This document shows, in pieces, positions 28,083 through 38,465 of a stretch of 55,816 nucleotides of DNA. The stretch covers positions 259-56,074 of the forward strand of contig NZ_SSWX01000026.1 in assembly GCF_004803635.1 (NCBI RefSeq), read 5' to 3'. Made by a program: the position numbers and the translations under genes. Source of the stretch: Lampropedia aestuarii. Its GTDB lineage: Bacteria; Pseudomonadota; Gammaproteobacteria; Burkholderiales; Burkholderiaceae_C. Numbering within the stretch: the stretch's first letter is position 1; each line of letters starts with the position of its first letter. Under the pieces are notes generated by a model. The model was not told the DNA's origin. It searched no databases and was given only the letters and a program-made list of their open reading frames with translations.

Positions 28083-29963
28083 TCACGCAGCCAAGGCGGC
28101 CAAAGCGTTGCCCAGCTTTGCTCTCGTTTGCAGCAAGACCGGTGGCACGCCCTCTGCCAACTGCGCAAACAGCGCATCGTGCAATTGCAGCTCCTGCTCC
28201 CACGCGTCTGCGTCGATGTGCATCACCGAGGCAAACTGCGGCTCATCAAAGCGCAGGCCACGCCAATTGATTTCAGCATATTGCGGGCTGATGCCGAACA
28301 GGTTTTCAGCGCCAGGCACCCGTCCTTCGAGGCGATCGAGCATCCACGCCAACACGCGTAAATTCTCGCCATAACCGGGCCAGACGAACTGGCCTTGCGC
28401 ATCTTTTCTGAACCAGTTGACGCAGAAAATCGGTGGCAGGCCCGCTGCGCTGTTGTGCTGCAAGCGCTCGCCCAGCGCCAGCCAGTGGGCGAAGTAATCG
28501 CCCATGTGGTAGCCGCAAAATGGCAGCATTGCAAACGGGTCACGCCGCACCACGCCTTGCGCGCCAAACGCCGCAGCGGTTGTCTCAGAGCCCATGGTCG
28601 CAGCCATGTAAACGCCCTCTTGCCAGTTGCGCGCTTGCGTGACCAATGGAATCGTCGAAGAGCGCCGGCCGCCAAACAAAAAGGCATCGATTCTCACGCC
28701 AGCTGGATCATCCCAGGCAGGGTCCAAGGCAGGGTTATTGGTGGCAGCGACGGTGAATCGGGCATTCGGGTGCGCCGCTTTGGCGCCCGTTTCTTTGGCC
28801 AACTGCGGACTCCAGTCCTTGCCCTGCCAGTCGATCAGGTGCGCGGGCACCGTGCCCGTGTCTTTCTCCAGCCCCTCCCACCAGACATCGCCGTCATCGG
28901 TCAGTGCCACATTGGTGAAAATCACATCGCGCCGCAAGCTGGTCATGCAGTTCGGGTTGGTAGCCTGGTTCGTGCCCGGTGCCACACCAAAGTAACCGGC
29001 CTCCGGGTTGATCGCACGCAAGCTGCCGTCGGCTTGCGGTTTGATCCAGGCAATATCATCGCCAATTGTCGTGACTTTCCAGCCCTCAAAGCCGCTGGGC
29101 GGCACCAGCATCGCGAAATTGGTTTTGCCACACGCCGACGGAAAAGCCGCGGCGACATGGTATTTTTTACCAGCGGGGTTTTGCACGCCCAAGATCAGCA
29201 TGTGCTCGGCCAGCCAGCCTTGCTCACGGCCCATGCTGGAGGCGATGCGCAAAGCCAGGCACTTTTTGCCCAGCAAGGCATTGCCGCCGTAGCCAGAGCC
29301 GTAAGACCAGATTTCGCGTGTTTCTGGGTAGTGAACAATGTATTTGGTTGCAGGATTACAAGGCCAGTGGGTCTGGTCTTGCTCGCCTGCCGCCAAGGGC
29401 GCGCCAACGGTATGCATGCAAGGGACAAACTCGCCATCGCTCCCCAATGCGTCCAGTGCCGCCTGGCCCATGCGGGTCATCAGCTTCATATTGACAGCCA
29501 CATAGGCGCTGTCGGTCAGCTCGACACCGATGTGTGCAATCGGGCTGCCCAATGGGCCCATCGAAAACGGCACGACATACATCGTGCGCCCCGCCATGCA
29601 ACCGTCAAACAGCGGCTGCAAGATGCCGCGCATCTCTTGCGGTGACTTCCAGTGATTGGTCGGGCCTGCATCTTCTGGGCGCTCCGAGCATATAAAGGTA
29701 CGGTCCTCGACCCGCGCCACGTCAGATGGATCAGTGCGGGCCAGAAAGGAATTGGGCCTTTTGGCCGGATTGAGGCGAATCATCGTGCCGGCCGCGACCA
29801 GCTCCTCGCACAGCGCCTGGTACTCGGCATCACTGCCATCGCACCAATGAATGGCTGCAGGTTTGCACAGCAAGGCCATCTCCTCAACCCATTGACGCAA
29901 ACGGGCATGCGCCACAGAGGCAGGCACGCGCTCTGGTGCTGCTGCCACAACAGGGATGCTCAT
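28083..29963 (-). CDS. pckG: Phosphoenolpyruvate carboxykinase (GTP)
   Basis: Converts oxaloacetate and GTP to PEP, CO2 and GDP, the first committed gluconeogenic step when the cell grows on lactate or dicarboxylates. It has 626 residues. The GTP-type kinase-1 loop [15 protein letters not shown] contains the hyperreactive Cys. GDDIAWIK is the kinase-2 motif, [14 protein letters not shown] precedes them, and the nucleotide-binding [20 protein letters not shown] follows. AAGGAG lies 7 bp before the ATG at 29963; an ATG and a GTG immediately upstream are too close to it. The sequence agrees with the acid-oxidation genes elsewhere in the window. Confidence 0.97.
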   Translation of the reverse strand: MSIPVVAAAPERVPASVAHARLRQWVEEMALLCKPAAIHWCDGSDAEYQALCEELVAAGTMIRLNPAKRPNSFLARTDPSDVARVEDRTFICSERPEDAGPTNHWKSPQEMRGILQPLFDGCMAGRTMYVVPFSMGPLGSPIAHIGVELTDSAYVAVNMKLMTRMGQAALDALGSDGEFVPCMHTVGAPLAAGEQDQTHWPCNPATKYIVHYPETREIWSYGSGYGGNALLGKKCLALRIASSMGREQGWLAEHMLILGVQNPAGKKYHVAAAFPSACGKTNFAMLVPPSGFEGWKVTTIGDDIAWIKPQADGSLRAINPEAGYFGVAPGTNQATNPNCMTSLRRDVIFTNVALTDDGDVWWEGLEKDTGTVPAHLIDWQGKDWSPQLAKETGAKAAHPNARFTVAATNNPALDPAWDDPAGVRIDAFLFGGRRSSTIPLVTQARNWQEGVYMAATMGSETTAAAFGAQGVVRRDPFAMLPFCGYHMGDYFAHWLALGERLQHNSAAGLPPIFCVNWFRKDAQGQFVWPGYGENLRVLAWMLDRLEGRVPGAENLFGISPQYAEINWRGLRFDEPQFASVMHIDADAWEQELQLHDALFAQLAEGVPPVLLQTRAKLGNALAALAA

Positions 29964-30302
29964 CATCACTCTCCTTGGTAAATCGATCTGTCATTGCGCA
30001 TGCAATCGCATGCAAAAAATAACTGCGCCGCAGCGCGTGTTCTGCTATAAGTGGTCTTTATTAGGGATGTTTCATGTATAAAACGAAATTGTTGCGACAG
30101 GGTACTGGTGTGTAGCCGTCCCATAATAGGTGGGCGTCCAACGCGTCTGCGTAACAATCATGTTGCAATTGAGCCTATCCAGTACCGCGCTCATGAAATT
30201 CTAGGCACAGCTTCAGCAAGCGGGAATTGGCTGTTTCCCCGATGTTCAGACGCATCCAATGCACTGGACAGCGATTGGCCCTCTTAACATTGTTTTGCCA
30301 CC

Positions 30303-30965
30303 ATGGCCGCAAGGCCGATGCTTATGGACCAAGTACCTGCCCCTCACCTGACCCATTTGCTGTATTTGCATGGGTTTCGCTCCTCGCCCCAATCGGTCAA
30401 AGCGCAACAAACCAAAGCCTGGTTTGCCCAGCATTACCCCAACGTGGTGCTGGAAATTCCACAGCTGCCGCCCTCGCCTCACGATGCGGCACAGCTGATT
30501 CAAAGCATTCTCAATAACTGGCCACAGCTCACCATGGCGGTGATGGGCTCATCACTGGGTGGCTACTACGCCAGCTGGGCGTGTTCACAGTGGCAGTGCC
30601 CTGCCGTGCTGCTGAATCCGGCGGTGAACCCGGCGCGTGATTTGGCGGCCTACATTGGCGAGCAAACTGCATGGGACAATCCAGAGGACAAGTTCTTCTT
30701 CAAAGAGCAGTACATTGAAGAGCTGCAGGAAATGGACAGCGAAAGCCTGCCCACCACAGCACCGCTGCTGGCCTTGATTGCCAAGGGCGATGAGGTGCTT
30801 GACTGGCAGGAAATGGCACAGCGCTACCACAATGCGCACTGCATTGTGCTCGAAGGCAGCGACCACGGCCTGACGCGAGAATTTGCACAATACCTGCCTC
30901 AGCTAGGGCAGTTCCTCTACGCTCTGGGCAAGCCTGAATCAGTGCCGCCAACGGCTGTCGCCTAG
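30303..30965 (+). CDS. yqiA: YqiA-type alpha/beta-hydrolase esterase
   Basis: A 220-residue UPF0227/YqiA hydrolase. Features are the oxyanion segment LLYLHGFRSSPQS, nucleophile elbow GSSLGGYYA with Ser near 84, LLNPAVNPARDL, acid LIAKGDEVLDW and catalytic His in EGSDHGL. E. coli YqiA hydrolyses palmitoyl-CoA and short p-nitrophenyl esters; the physiological substrate here is unknown. Three start codons (30303, 30318, 30324) are possible; the first was kept. Upstream to pckG (29964-30302) I see no gene. Confidence 0.88.
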   Translation: MAARPMLMDQVPAPHLTHLLYLHGFRSSPQSVKAQQTKAWFAQHYPNVVLEIPQLPPSPHDAAQLIQSILNNWPQLTMAVMGSSLGGYYASWACSQWQCPAVLLNPAVNPARDLAAYIGEQTAWDNPEDKFFFKEQYIEELQEMDSESLPTTAPLLALIAKGDEVLDWQEMAQRYHNAHCIVLEGSDHGLTREFAQYLPQLGQFLYALGKPESVPPTAVA

Positions 30966-31025
30966 CAATTTGCTCCAAGCGGCTGTTCATCATCCCTGCG
31001 CTGCCGCATCTGTAAACCGCACGAT

Positions 31026-31064
31026 AAAAAAAGCCAGTGGTGCAGGTGCACGACTGGCTTTTTT
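31026..31064. terminator. Bidirectional terminator between yqiA and oprM
   Basis: AAAAAAAGCCAGT and ACTGGCTTTTTT flank a 14-base loop: a 6-bp GC stem extended by A-T pairs, with T-runs on both strands. It serves the convergent genes yqiA and oprM. Confidence 0.9.
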
Positions 31065-31102
31065 GCAGCGCCGCTCAGGCGCTGCGCTTGAGCGCTAAAG
31101 GC

Positions 31103-32593
31103 TTATTCAGAGCCGCTGCCAACGCTCTCGGAGGCAGGCTCAGCGGCGACCGCCGAGAGATCCTGCTGGTCATTCCAGCCGCCGCCAAGCACGCGGTACA
31201 GCGCCACCCGATTGGCCAGCAAGGTCGAGCGCGTCTGCAACACCGCTTGCTGAGCAGCAAAGAGCGAGCGCTGCGCATCCAGCGCATCCAGCGAGCTGGC
31301 TACGCCGCTGCGGTACAGCAAATCGGACAGCTCATAGCGCTGCTGCTCTGCTTCAACCAGGTCTTGCTGCGCCTGCAATTGGTTGCCCAAGGTGGCACGT
31401 CCAGCCAAGGCATCCGCCACCTCAGAGAAGGCCGACTGGATGCTTTTCTCGTACTGCGCCACGGCAATATCACGCGCTGCCTCAGCGCCCCGCAAATTAG
31501 CACGGTTGCGCCCTGCATCAAAAATAGGCAGCAACGCCTGCGGAGCCAATGACCAGCCAAAGGTGCCGCTTGAGAACAAGTCAGACAAATGGCTGCTGGC
31601 CGAGCCAGCACTGGCGGTCAAAGAAATGCTGGGGAAGAACGCCGCACGCGCTGCACCAATATTGGCATTGGCCGAACGCAAGCTCCACTCGGCCTGCTGA
31701 ATATCGGGTCTGCGAATCAGCAAATCCGATGGCAGGCCTGCCGGTACATCGGCAAACACATCCAGTGGCAAGTCCGAAGCTTGCAGCAAGCGCGGCTCAA
31801 TCGTTTGGCCGACCAGCAAAGTCAAGGCGTTGACGGCCTGGGCTCTGAGCCTGAGCTGCTCAGCCAAGGTCGCGCGGGCACTGGCCGTGAGTGATTCGGC
31901 CTGGCGCATTTCCAGCGCCGAGGCCACGCCACTGTCAAAACGCAATTGTGTGAGCTTTTGTGACTCTTCCCGTGTTTGCAGGGTTTGCTCGGTCAGCTCG
32001 ACCATTGCCGTGGCAGTCTGCAGGTTCAGCCAGGCACTGGCCACACTGGCAATCAAGCTGGTTTGTACCGCTTCTCGCGCATAGGCAGTGCTGAGAAAGT
32101 TGGCGCGCGCCGCTTCGGTCAGGCTGGCCAAGCGGCCAAAGAAGTCAATCTCCCAACTGCTGACCATCAAACCACCAGCGTAGCTCGAACTGATCGTTGA
32201 GTCATTGCCGCTGCCGCCGCCAGTGCTTTGGCGCTGCGCGGACAGGCCAGCGCTGATGGTTGGAAACGGCCCGGCCCCAGCCAAGCTGTATTGCGCACGG
32301 GCTTGCTCAATCGAGAGTGTGGCCACGCGCAGGTCACGGTTGTTGCTCAACGACAAGTCAATCAACTCACGCAATTGCGCGTTATCGACAAAATCCTGCC
32401 AGCGCGCCAGCTGCTGGCCTTCGCCGCCCTGCAAGCCAGGGTCGGTCAGGCCATTGGTTGGGTACTCGGAGGCCACCGGCGTGGCAGGCTGCTCGTAAGC
32501 GGGCATCATCGAGCAGCCCGCCATGAAGGCTGCCAACGCCAATGGCGTGAGTCGTCGCATCAAGAAAGAGGAGGTCATACGTTGATTAAGCAT
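31103..32593 (-). CDS. oprM: Outer-membrane efflux channel lipoprotein, OprM/NodT family
   Basis: A 496-residue TolC-like channel. The signal sequence ends in the lipobox MAGC, followed by two internally repeated coiled-coil hairpins (LSNNRDLRVATLSIEQARAQY, RRPDIQQAEWSLRSANANIGAARAAFFPSISL). The C-terminal part after VLGGGWN is a short acidic tail. The ATG at 32593 overlaps the acrB stop and has AGGAG about 11 bp upstream; a second ATG at 32578 is possible. It is the third gene of acrA-acrB-oprM and spans the outer membrane and periplasm. Confidence 0.92.
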   Translation of the reverse strand: MLNQRMTSSFLMRRLTPLALAAFMAGCSMMPAYEQPATPVASEYPTNGLTDPGLQGGEGQQLARWQDFVDNAQLRELIDLSLSNNRDLRVATLSIEQARAQYSLAGAGPFPTISAGLSAQRQSTGGGSGNDSTISSSYAGGLMVSSWEIDFFGRLASLTEAARANFLSTAYAREAVQTSLIASVASAWLNLQTATAMVELTEQTLQTREESQKLTQLRFDSGVASALEMRQAESLTASARATLAEQLRLRAQAVNALTLLVGQTIEPRLLQASDLPLDVFADVPAGLPSDLLIRRPDIQQAEWSLRSANANIGAARAAFFPSISLTASAGSASSHLSDLFSSGTFGWSLAPQALLPIFDAGRNRANLRGAEAARDIAVAQYEKSIQSAFSEVADALAGRATLGNQLQAQQDLVEAEQQRYELSDLLYRSGVASSLDALDAQRSLFAAQQAVLQTRSTLLANRVALYRVLGGGWNDQQDLSAVAAEPASESVGSGSE

Positions 32594-35500
32594 GGCGAAT
32601 AGGCTCCTGTGGTGCATGGGGTTGCGCATCCTCTGGCACATGGCGCTTGCCATCGCCAAAGATCTTGCGCACAACCACATAAAAGACCGGCACAAACAGC
32701 AGCGCGAAAATGGTTCCGGTGATCATGCCGCCAATCACACCTGTACCAATCGTGCGCTGGCTGGCGGAACTGGCACCAGAGGCGATGTACAAAGGCACAA
32801 CACCAAAGGTAAAGGCCAAGGACGTCATCAGAATAGGACGGAAGCGCAGGTGCGCAGCTTGCAAGGCCGCTTCAAGCGCAGACATGCCCTCCGCTTGCAG
32901 GTCTTTGGCAAACTCGATAATCAAAATCGCATTCTTCGCAGAAAGCCCGATGATGGTCACCAAGCCGATCTGGAAGTACACGTCCCTTGGAATACTGTGC
33001 ATCGCAACAGCCCCAACCACCCCGAGCACGCCCAGCGGCACAACCAGAATCACGGCCAATGGAATCGACCAGCTCTCATACAAAGCGGCCAAACACAAGA
33101 ATACAGCCAGAATAGAGAACGCATACAAGACCATGCCTGCCGAGCCCGCGAGTTTTTCTTCTCGCGACTGGCCAGTCCACTCATAGCCAAATCCGTCTGG
33201 CAGCTGCGCGACCAGCCGCTCCATTTCCTCCAAGGCTTGGCCGGTACTGTATCCAGGCTTTGTTTCGCCAGTGATACTCATGGCCGGATAGCCGTTGTAG
33301 CGCACACCTTGCATCGGGCCGGTAATCCAGTGCGCAGTCGTGAAGGACGACATTGGCACAGACACGCCCTGGTTGTTCAACACCGTCAAAGCCAAAATGT
33401 CTTCTGGTTGCATCCGTGCTTCGGCCTGCGCTTGCACCATGACGCGCTGCAAACGTCCACGGCTCAGGAAGTCGTTGACATAACGCGAGCCCATCGAGGT
33501 CGACAAGGTCTGATTGATCGCCGCAAAGTCCACCCCCATGGCCTGGGCCTTGTCACGGTCGATCTCCAATTTCAGCTGCGCAGCATCCTCCAGACCATCT
33601 GGACGCACACCGGTGACAATCTTGCTTTGTGCCGCCATGCCGAGCAACATATTGCGGGCATTGAGCAAGGCTTCATGCCCTTGTCCTGAGCGGTCTTGCA
33701 AACGCAGCGCAAAACCAGAAGAGCTGCCCAATTCAGGGATGGGTGGCGGCGACAGCGTGAACATGAAGGCATCGCGGAACTGGCTCAATGCCCCCATCGC
33801 ACGGCCAGCCAGGGCGCTGGCGGAGTTGTCGGCGCCTTTGCGCTCGCTCCAGTCCTTGAGCGTCACGAACATCAACCCAGCATTCTGGCCTTGGCCTGTG
33901 AAGGAGAAGCCCAGAATCGAGACCACGTTAGCGACTTCAGGCTGTTTGCTGAAGAAGTCTTCAGCCACCTTAATGGCCTCAAGCGTACGCTGCTGTGTCG
34001 CGCCTGGCGGCAATTGCACGTTGTTGATCAAATAGCCCTGGTCTTCATTGGGCAGGAATGACGATGGCAGGCGCTGGTAAATCAACCCCACAGCCGCGCC
34101 GATGGCCAAATAAATACCCATCATGATCCAGGCGTGGCGTGTCAGGCGCCCCATCAGACCCTCATAGCTTTTGGCAGAGCGTGTGAAGCTGCGGTTAAAC
34201 CAGCCAAAAAAGCCACGCTTTTCCATGTGGTGACCTGCTTCAACTGGTTTGAGGAAGGTCGCGCACAAGGCCGGTGTCAGGGACAGCGCCAGGAACGCCG
34301 AGAACGCAATCGCGGTCACCATCGTGATCGAGAACTGGCGGTAAATATTGCCGATCGAGCCGCTGAAAAAGGCCAGCGGCACAAACACGGCGATCAACAC
34401 CAGGGTCACACCCACAATCGCACCGGAGATCTGGCCCATGGCTTTGCGCGATGCAGCCAGCGGCGAGAGCCCTTCCTCGCTCATGATCCGCTCGACGTTC
34501 TCCACCACAATAATCGCATCATCCACGACGATACCAATCACCAGCACCATGCCGAACATGGACAACACGTTCAACGAGAAGCCCGCCGCATACAAAACGC
34601 CCAAGGTGCCCAGCAAAGCAATCGGCACGACAATCGTGGGAATCAGGGTGTAGCGCCAGTTCTGCAAGAACACGAACATCACGACAAACACCAAAGCAAT
34701 GGCTTCAAGCAAGGTCATGGCCACTTGCTTCATCGAAATTTCAACGAATTTCGAGGAGTCATAAGGAGCGAGCCACTCCACGCCTTTAGGGAAGAACTGC
34801 TCTTGCGCAGCCATCGCCTCCCTGACCCCTTTGGAAGTCGCCACCGCATTGCCGTCATTGGACAGCTGCACACCAATCGCGACGGCCGGCTTGCCGTTGA
34901 TGCGTGAGCCAAACGCATAGCTCTCAATGCCCAGGTCAACGGTGGCGACGTCTTTCAGACGCACGACCGAGCCATCGGCATTGGCGCGCAACACAATGTT
35001 CTCAAACTGCTCGGCACTGGTGAGCTGGCCATCGACCACCACGGTGGCAAAAATGGTTTGTCCTGCTGTATTGGGCAAGTCACCGAGCGAGCCGGCAGAA
35101 ACCTGCGCATTTTGCGCGGTAATCGCAGCGCTGACATCAGCCGCGGACAGGTTAAAGCCAGTGAGCTTGGCGGGATCCACCCAAATACGCATTGCGCGTT
35201 CGGCCGCAAACATTTGTGCTTTACCCACACCAGGCGTGCGCTGGATTTCAGGCAGGATGTTACGCGAGACATAATCGCTCAAATCGTAGACGCTGACTTC
35301 ATCGGAGGTGGAAATCAGGCCCACCACCATCAGGAAGTTCGACGAGGCTTTCTCGACCTGAATACCTTGCTGCGTCACCGACGCTGGCAAGCGAGGCGTC
35401 GCCTGACTCAAACGGTTTTGGACATCGACCTGGGCCAAATCGGCATTCGTGCCCGGTTGAAAGCTCAAGGTAATCGAGCCCGTGCCGTTGGCCTGGCTGG

Positions 35501-35741
35501 TGGACTCCATATAAACGAGTCCAGGCGAGCCATTCATCTCGCGCTCAATCACAGCCAGCACGGTCTCTTCCAGCACCTGCGCCGAAGCACCAGGGTATGA
35601 GGCCGAAATGGAAATGGTCGGTGGCGCCACCGCCGGGTATTGCGCCACCGGCAGGTTCTGGTAGGACACCAAACCCACCACGATGATGAACAACGCTACG
35701 ACCCACGCAAAAATGGGCCTATCAATAAAAAACTTAGCCAT
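32586..35741 (-). CDS. acrB: RND multidrug efflux pump, inner-membrane HAE1 subunit
   Basis: A 1051-residue proton-driven pump of the AcrB/MexB/TtgB type. The first helix is FIDRPIFAWVVALFIIVVGL. The proton-relay Asp pair lies in IGIVVDDAIIVVENVERIM in helix 4. Other features are FFPKGVEWLAPYDSSKFVE, LPPGATQQRTLEAI, the Ala/Phe-rich binding-pocket regions and the closing transmembrane set. The length and motif order are complete. It works as a trimer with AcrA and OprM to expel hydrophobic drugs, detergents or solvents. Substrate range cannot be read from sequence. Confidence 0.96.
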   Translation of the reverse strand: MAKFFIDRPIFAWVVALFIIVVGLVSYQNLPVAQYPAVAPPTISISASYPGASAQVLEETVLAVIEREMNGSPGLVYMESTSQANGTGSITLSFQPGTNADLAQVDVQNRLSQATPRLPASVTQQGIQVEKASSNFLMVVGLISTSDEVSVYDLSDYVSRNILPEIQRTPGVGKAQMFAAERAMRIWVDPAKLTGFNLSAADVSAAITAQNAQVSAGSLGDLPNTAGQTIFATVVVDGQLTSAEQFENIVLRANADGSVVRLKDVATVDLGIESYAFGSRINGKPAVAIGVQLSNDGNAVATSKGVREAMAAQEQFFPKGVEWLAPYDSSKFVEISMKQVAMTLLEAIALVFVVMFVFLQNWRYTLIPTIVVPIALLGTLGVLYAAGFSLNVLSMFGMVLVIGIVVDDAIIVVENVERIMSEEGLSPLAASRKAMGQISGAIVGVTLVLIAVFVPLAFFSGSIGNIYRQFSITMVTAIAFSAFLALSLTPALCATFLKPVEAGHHMEKRGFFGWFNRSFTRSAKSYEGLMGRLTRHAWIMMGIYLAIGAAVGLIYQRLPSSFLPNEDQGYLINNVQLPPGATQQRTLEAIKVAEDFFSKQPEVANVVSILGFSFTGQGQNAGLMFVTLKDWSERKGADNSASALAGRAMGALSQFRDAFMFTLSPPPIPELGSSSGFALRLQDRSGQGHEALLNARNMLLGMAAQSKIVTGVRPDGLEDAAQLKLEIDRDKAQAMGVDFAAINQTLSTSMGSRYVNDFLSRGRLQRVMVQAQAEARMQPEDILALTVLNNQGVSVPMSSFTTAHWITGPMQGVRYNGYPAMSITGETKPGYSTGQALEEMERLVAQLPDGFGYEWTGQSREEKLAGSAGMVLYAFSILAVFLCLAALYESWSIPLAVILVVPLGVLGVVGAVAMHSIPRDVYFQIGLVTIIGLSAKNAILIIEFAKDLQAEGMSALEAALQAAHLRFRPILMTSLAFTFGVVPLYIASGASSASQRTIGTGVIGGMITGTIFALLFVPVFYVVVRKIFGDGKRHVPEDAQPHAPQEPIRHA

Positions 35742-35755
35742 TGCTTACGCTCCGA

Positions 35756-37066
35756 TTACTGCTTTGCAGCTGGCGCGGCGGCGCCCTGAATGGGTTCTAC
35801 AGTGGTATTGGCCGCAGGCTGTTCAGCGTCAGGGGCAGAGATCAGCGACTTCCATGGCACCGGCTTGACCTTGACATTAGGGGGCATCATTTGCAGACGC
35901 TGGAAGCCGTCCACCATGACCTGCTCGCCAGCCTCCAAGCCAGACTCCACCAACCAGGTGTTGTTGCTGGCTGCACGCACTTTGACTGGTTTGACCTGGC
36001 GATTGCCTTCGGCATCCACCACAGTGACAGTGTCGCCTTGCTGCGTACGGGTGACCGCTTGTTGCGGGATCGCAATCGCATTGTTGACCTGGGCCTGCTC
36101 AATGTTCACCCGCACATACATGCCTGGCAGCAGCAATCGATCCGGGTTCGGAATTTCAGCGCGCAAAGTGACTTGACCAGTGCTGGGATCGACCGAGATT
36201 TCAGAGAACAGCAATTTGCCAGCCACACCGTAATCGGAGCCGTCTTCCAGCACGATTTGGACTTTGGCTGCATTTTCTCCTTCAATCTTGAGCAATTGGC
36301 CTTGTTGCATGAGGCGTTGCAAGGCCAAGGCATCGGCACTGGACTGCGTGAAGTTCACATAAACCGTGTCAATTTGCTGAATCAGCGCCAGTGGCGTGGG
36401 CGTGCCATCGCCCACCAATGCGCCCTCCGTCACCAAGGCCTGGCCGATGCGGCCAGCAATCGGTGCGGTCACGCTGGCGTAACCCAGGTTGATTTCTGCA
36501 GTGCGCACCGCAGCACGAGCCACGGCCACATTCGCTTGAGCGGCTTTGAAGGCGGCATCGGCATTGTCAAACTCTTGTTGGCTTACCGCATTCACAGCCA
36601 CCAATGGGCGGTAGCGGTCTGCCAGGGTTTTGGCTTGCCCCAAGTTGGCCTCAGCGCTGGCCAGGCTGGCCTTGGCGCTTTGCAGCAATGCCTGGTAAGG
36701 CTCGGAATCGATCTTATAGAGCAGTTGGCCGGCCTTGACCTGGCTGCCTTCTTTGAATACGCGCTCCGTGACAATGCCCTGCACCCGAGCACGCACTTCG
36801 GCCACACGCGAGGCTTCCACACGGCCTGGCAGCTGCGTGACCAAGGCAATTGTTTGCGGAGTTGCAATCACCACGCCTACTTCTGGCGTTGGCATTTGCT
36901 GGGCCGCGCCCGCAGGTGCGACACCTGCGTCCTCTTTGTCAGACAAGCAGCCTGTCAAAAGAACCGCTAAACCAATGCACGACAGCATGGCAGGAACGCG
37001 CACACGCTGGATGAATGAGGTGCCTGCCAAGCGGCTGGATGTTCGTGGATGCGACTGTATCTGCAT
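35756..37066 (-). CDS. acrA: RND efflux periplasmic adaptor lipoprotein
   Basis: A 436-residue membrane-fusion protein. The lipobox is LLTGC, then a barrel-sandwich half (LPGRVEASRVAEVRARVQGIV), the alpha-hairpin (LLYKIDSEPYQALLQSAKASLASAEANLGQAK), the second lipoyl half (SVTAPIAGRIGQALVTEG) and the C-terminal beta-barrel and membrane-proximal domain. AAAGG lies about 8 bp before the ATG at 37066; the longer frame to 37138 would bury the signal peptide. It is the first gene of the efflux operon, divergent from acrR. Confidence 0.94.
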   Translation of the reverse strand: MQIQSHPRTSSRLAGTSFIQRVRVPAMLSCIGLAVLLTGCLSDKEDAGVAPAGAAQQMPTPEVGVVIATPQTIALVTQLPGRVEASRVAEVRARVQGIVTERVFKEGSQVKAGQLLYKIDSEPYQALLQSAKASLASAEANLGQAKTLADRYRPLVAVNAVSQQEFDNADAAFKAAQANVAVARAAVRTAEINLGYASVTAPIAGRIGQALVTEGALVGDGTPTPLALIQQIDTVYVNFTQSSADALALQRLMQQGQLLKIEGENAAKVQIVLEDGSDYGVAGKLLFSEISVDPSTGQVTLRAEIPNPDRLLLPGMYVRVNIEQAQVNNAIAIPQQAVTRTQQGDTVTVVDAEGNRQVKPVKVRAASNNTWLVESGLEAGEQVMVDGFQRLQMMPPNVKVKPVPWKSLISAPDAEQPAANTTVEPIQGAAAPAAKQ

Positions 37067-37326
37067 ACAAAAAACCTTTGTGGACGGAATAAGACTATAC
37101 GGATAGCAAGCTCTGCGCGTCAGACCGTCCACGATCATGGTCAGCTGCCTAGCAGTTGCTAAAAAATAAAAATACTAACGTCTGCAAGCTTACGCAAGGA
37201 TTACTTGCGTGAGAAAAAGACAACACTTGCCTGGCAAGCGCAGGAAGCAAACAGCCGTCTTACTTCAACAAAACCAGGGGAAAACAATAGGTATTTTTCC
37301 CCAAATGCTTGAGTCAAGTGCGGGAG

Positions 37327-37352
37327 TATACATACATTCAAGAATGTATATT
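37327..37352. promoter_or_regulatory. AcrR-type operator
   Basis: A dyad of ATACATTC and GAATGTAT around AA, within a wider TACATACATT...AATGTATATT context. The outer 10-base arms agree almost base for base with the published E. coli acrAB operator bound by AcrR (arms TACATACATT and AATGTATGTA); this comparison is from memory. It lies 261 bp before acrA and 270 bp before acrR. The remaining 37067-37622 region has no supportable gene. Confidence 0.8.
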
Positions 37353-37622
37353 GGATAATCCCTATGAAATTCCTAGGGAAGCATCTGCATTACCCTCAAT
37401 GCTGGAAAGAGGTTGGGATCAGGATGCGCCGCAATGGCTTGCCGCACTCGTTATGGGCGGCAAGCCATTGCGCAGCGAAACGCCTGAGACACCGCTCAGA
37501 CCACAACCGGCAGCGGTGCAGTGCCCCCTAGGCAAAGTCAGACTAACAAGATGCTTTTTGACAGAGTGTGAGCAGCTTGTATGACGGATTGACCATGGCT
37601 TTACTGATTGTTGGCACTATTT

Positions 37623-38348
37623 ATGGCTCGTAAGACAAAAGAAGACGCACAAGCGACCCGCAACCAGATTTTGGATGCGGCCGAGCGCTTGTTCGACACC
37701 CAAGGCGTATCGCGCACCACACTGCAAGCGATTGCCAGCGAGGTGGGCGCTACCCGTGGCGCGGTGTACTGGCACTTCAAGGACAAGGCCGACTTGTTCA
37801 ATGCAATGATGGAGCGCATTGAATGGCCGATGGACAAGGAAACGCTGTGCCGCCAAGACCCGCACAGCCTGCTGCTCAAACTGCCGCCGCTGGTGGCTCT
37901 GCGCAATGTGATTCTTGAATGCCTTCGCAGCATTTCTGGCGATGGGCAAGTGCAACGGCTGCTCAATATTTGCCACTACCAGATCGAATTCACCGACGAC
38001 ATGTCATCGGTGCGCGAGCGTATGCTGCAGGCGCATAAGAATTTTTATGAGCGGCACTTGATGGCCTTTTCCCACCCCAAAGTCGCTCCCGAGCTAAAAC
38101 ATGGCTTCTGTCCAGAACTGCTGTCATCCGTGCTGAAAAATGCCATTTTGGGACTGATTTCCACTTGGCTACTAGAGCCGGAGTCATTTGATCTGGTTGA
38201 AGTTGGCGACAGCACCATGGATTTGATCCTGCACGGTGCAGGCCTTAACCCTGCGCTGGCACGCATGGAAGACGGCAGCGCCTGCCCGCTGCTGCAGCAC
38301 AAGCCCCTGACCGGTAAACACGCCAGTGATGTGTCGTCTGCGCATTAA
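37623..38348 (+). CDS. acrR: TetR-family efflux repressor (AcrR/TtgR type)
   Basis: A 241-residue regulator. The N-terminal helix-turn-helix reads ARKTKEDAQATRNQILDAAERLFDTQGVSRTTLQAIASEVGATRGAVYWHFKDKADLF, the classic AcrR/TtgR/MtrR signature. The C-terminal domain is helical and ligand-binding. It is divergent from acrA across the AcrR-type operator, so it probably represses acrA-acrB-oprM and itself until a drug binds. An upstream in-frame TTG adds only five residues. Confidence 0.94.
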   Translation: MARKTKEDAQATRNQILDAAERLFDTQGVSRTTLQAIASEVGATRGAVYWHFKDKADLFNAMMERIEWPMDKETLCRQDPHSLLLKLPPLVALRNVILECLRSISGDGQVQRLLNICHYQIEFTDDMSSVRERMLQAHKNFYERHLMAFSHPKVAPELKHGFCPELLSSVLKNAILGLISTWLLEPESFDLVEVGDSTMDLILHGAGLNPALARMEDGSACPLLQHKPLTGKHASDVSSAH

Positions 38349-38407
38349 GCGCGCATTGATCAACGCACAACGCTGGCTCTGCCCCCTCTGATTGGAGTCT
38401 ATTCAGG

Positions 38408-38440
38408 CAAAAAAACAAGCGCCCATATGGGCGCTTGTTT
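38408..38440 (-). terminator. Terminator of the lactate operon, converging with acrR
   Basis: AAACAAGCGCCC and GGGCGCTTGTTT form a perfect 28-bp palindrome around ATAT. On the minus strand it is followed by a further run of T (seven in total), making it the end of dld. It can also stop acrR transcripts. Confidence 0.9.
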
Positions 38441-38465
38441 GCATTTCAACTCCGATGTTCAGGCA

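Noticed and set aside
37309-37584. A 91-residue frame between acrA and acrR
   Set aside because: TTG start, covers the AcrR operator and has no family-like composition.
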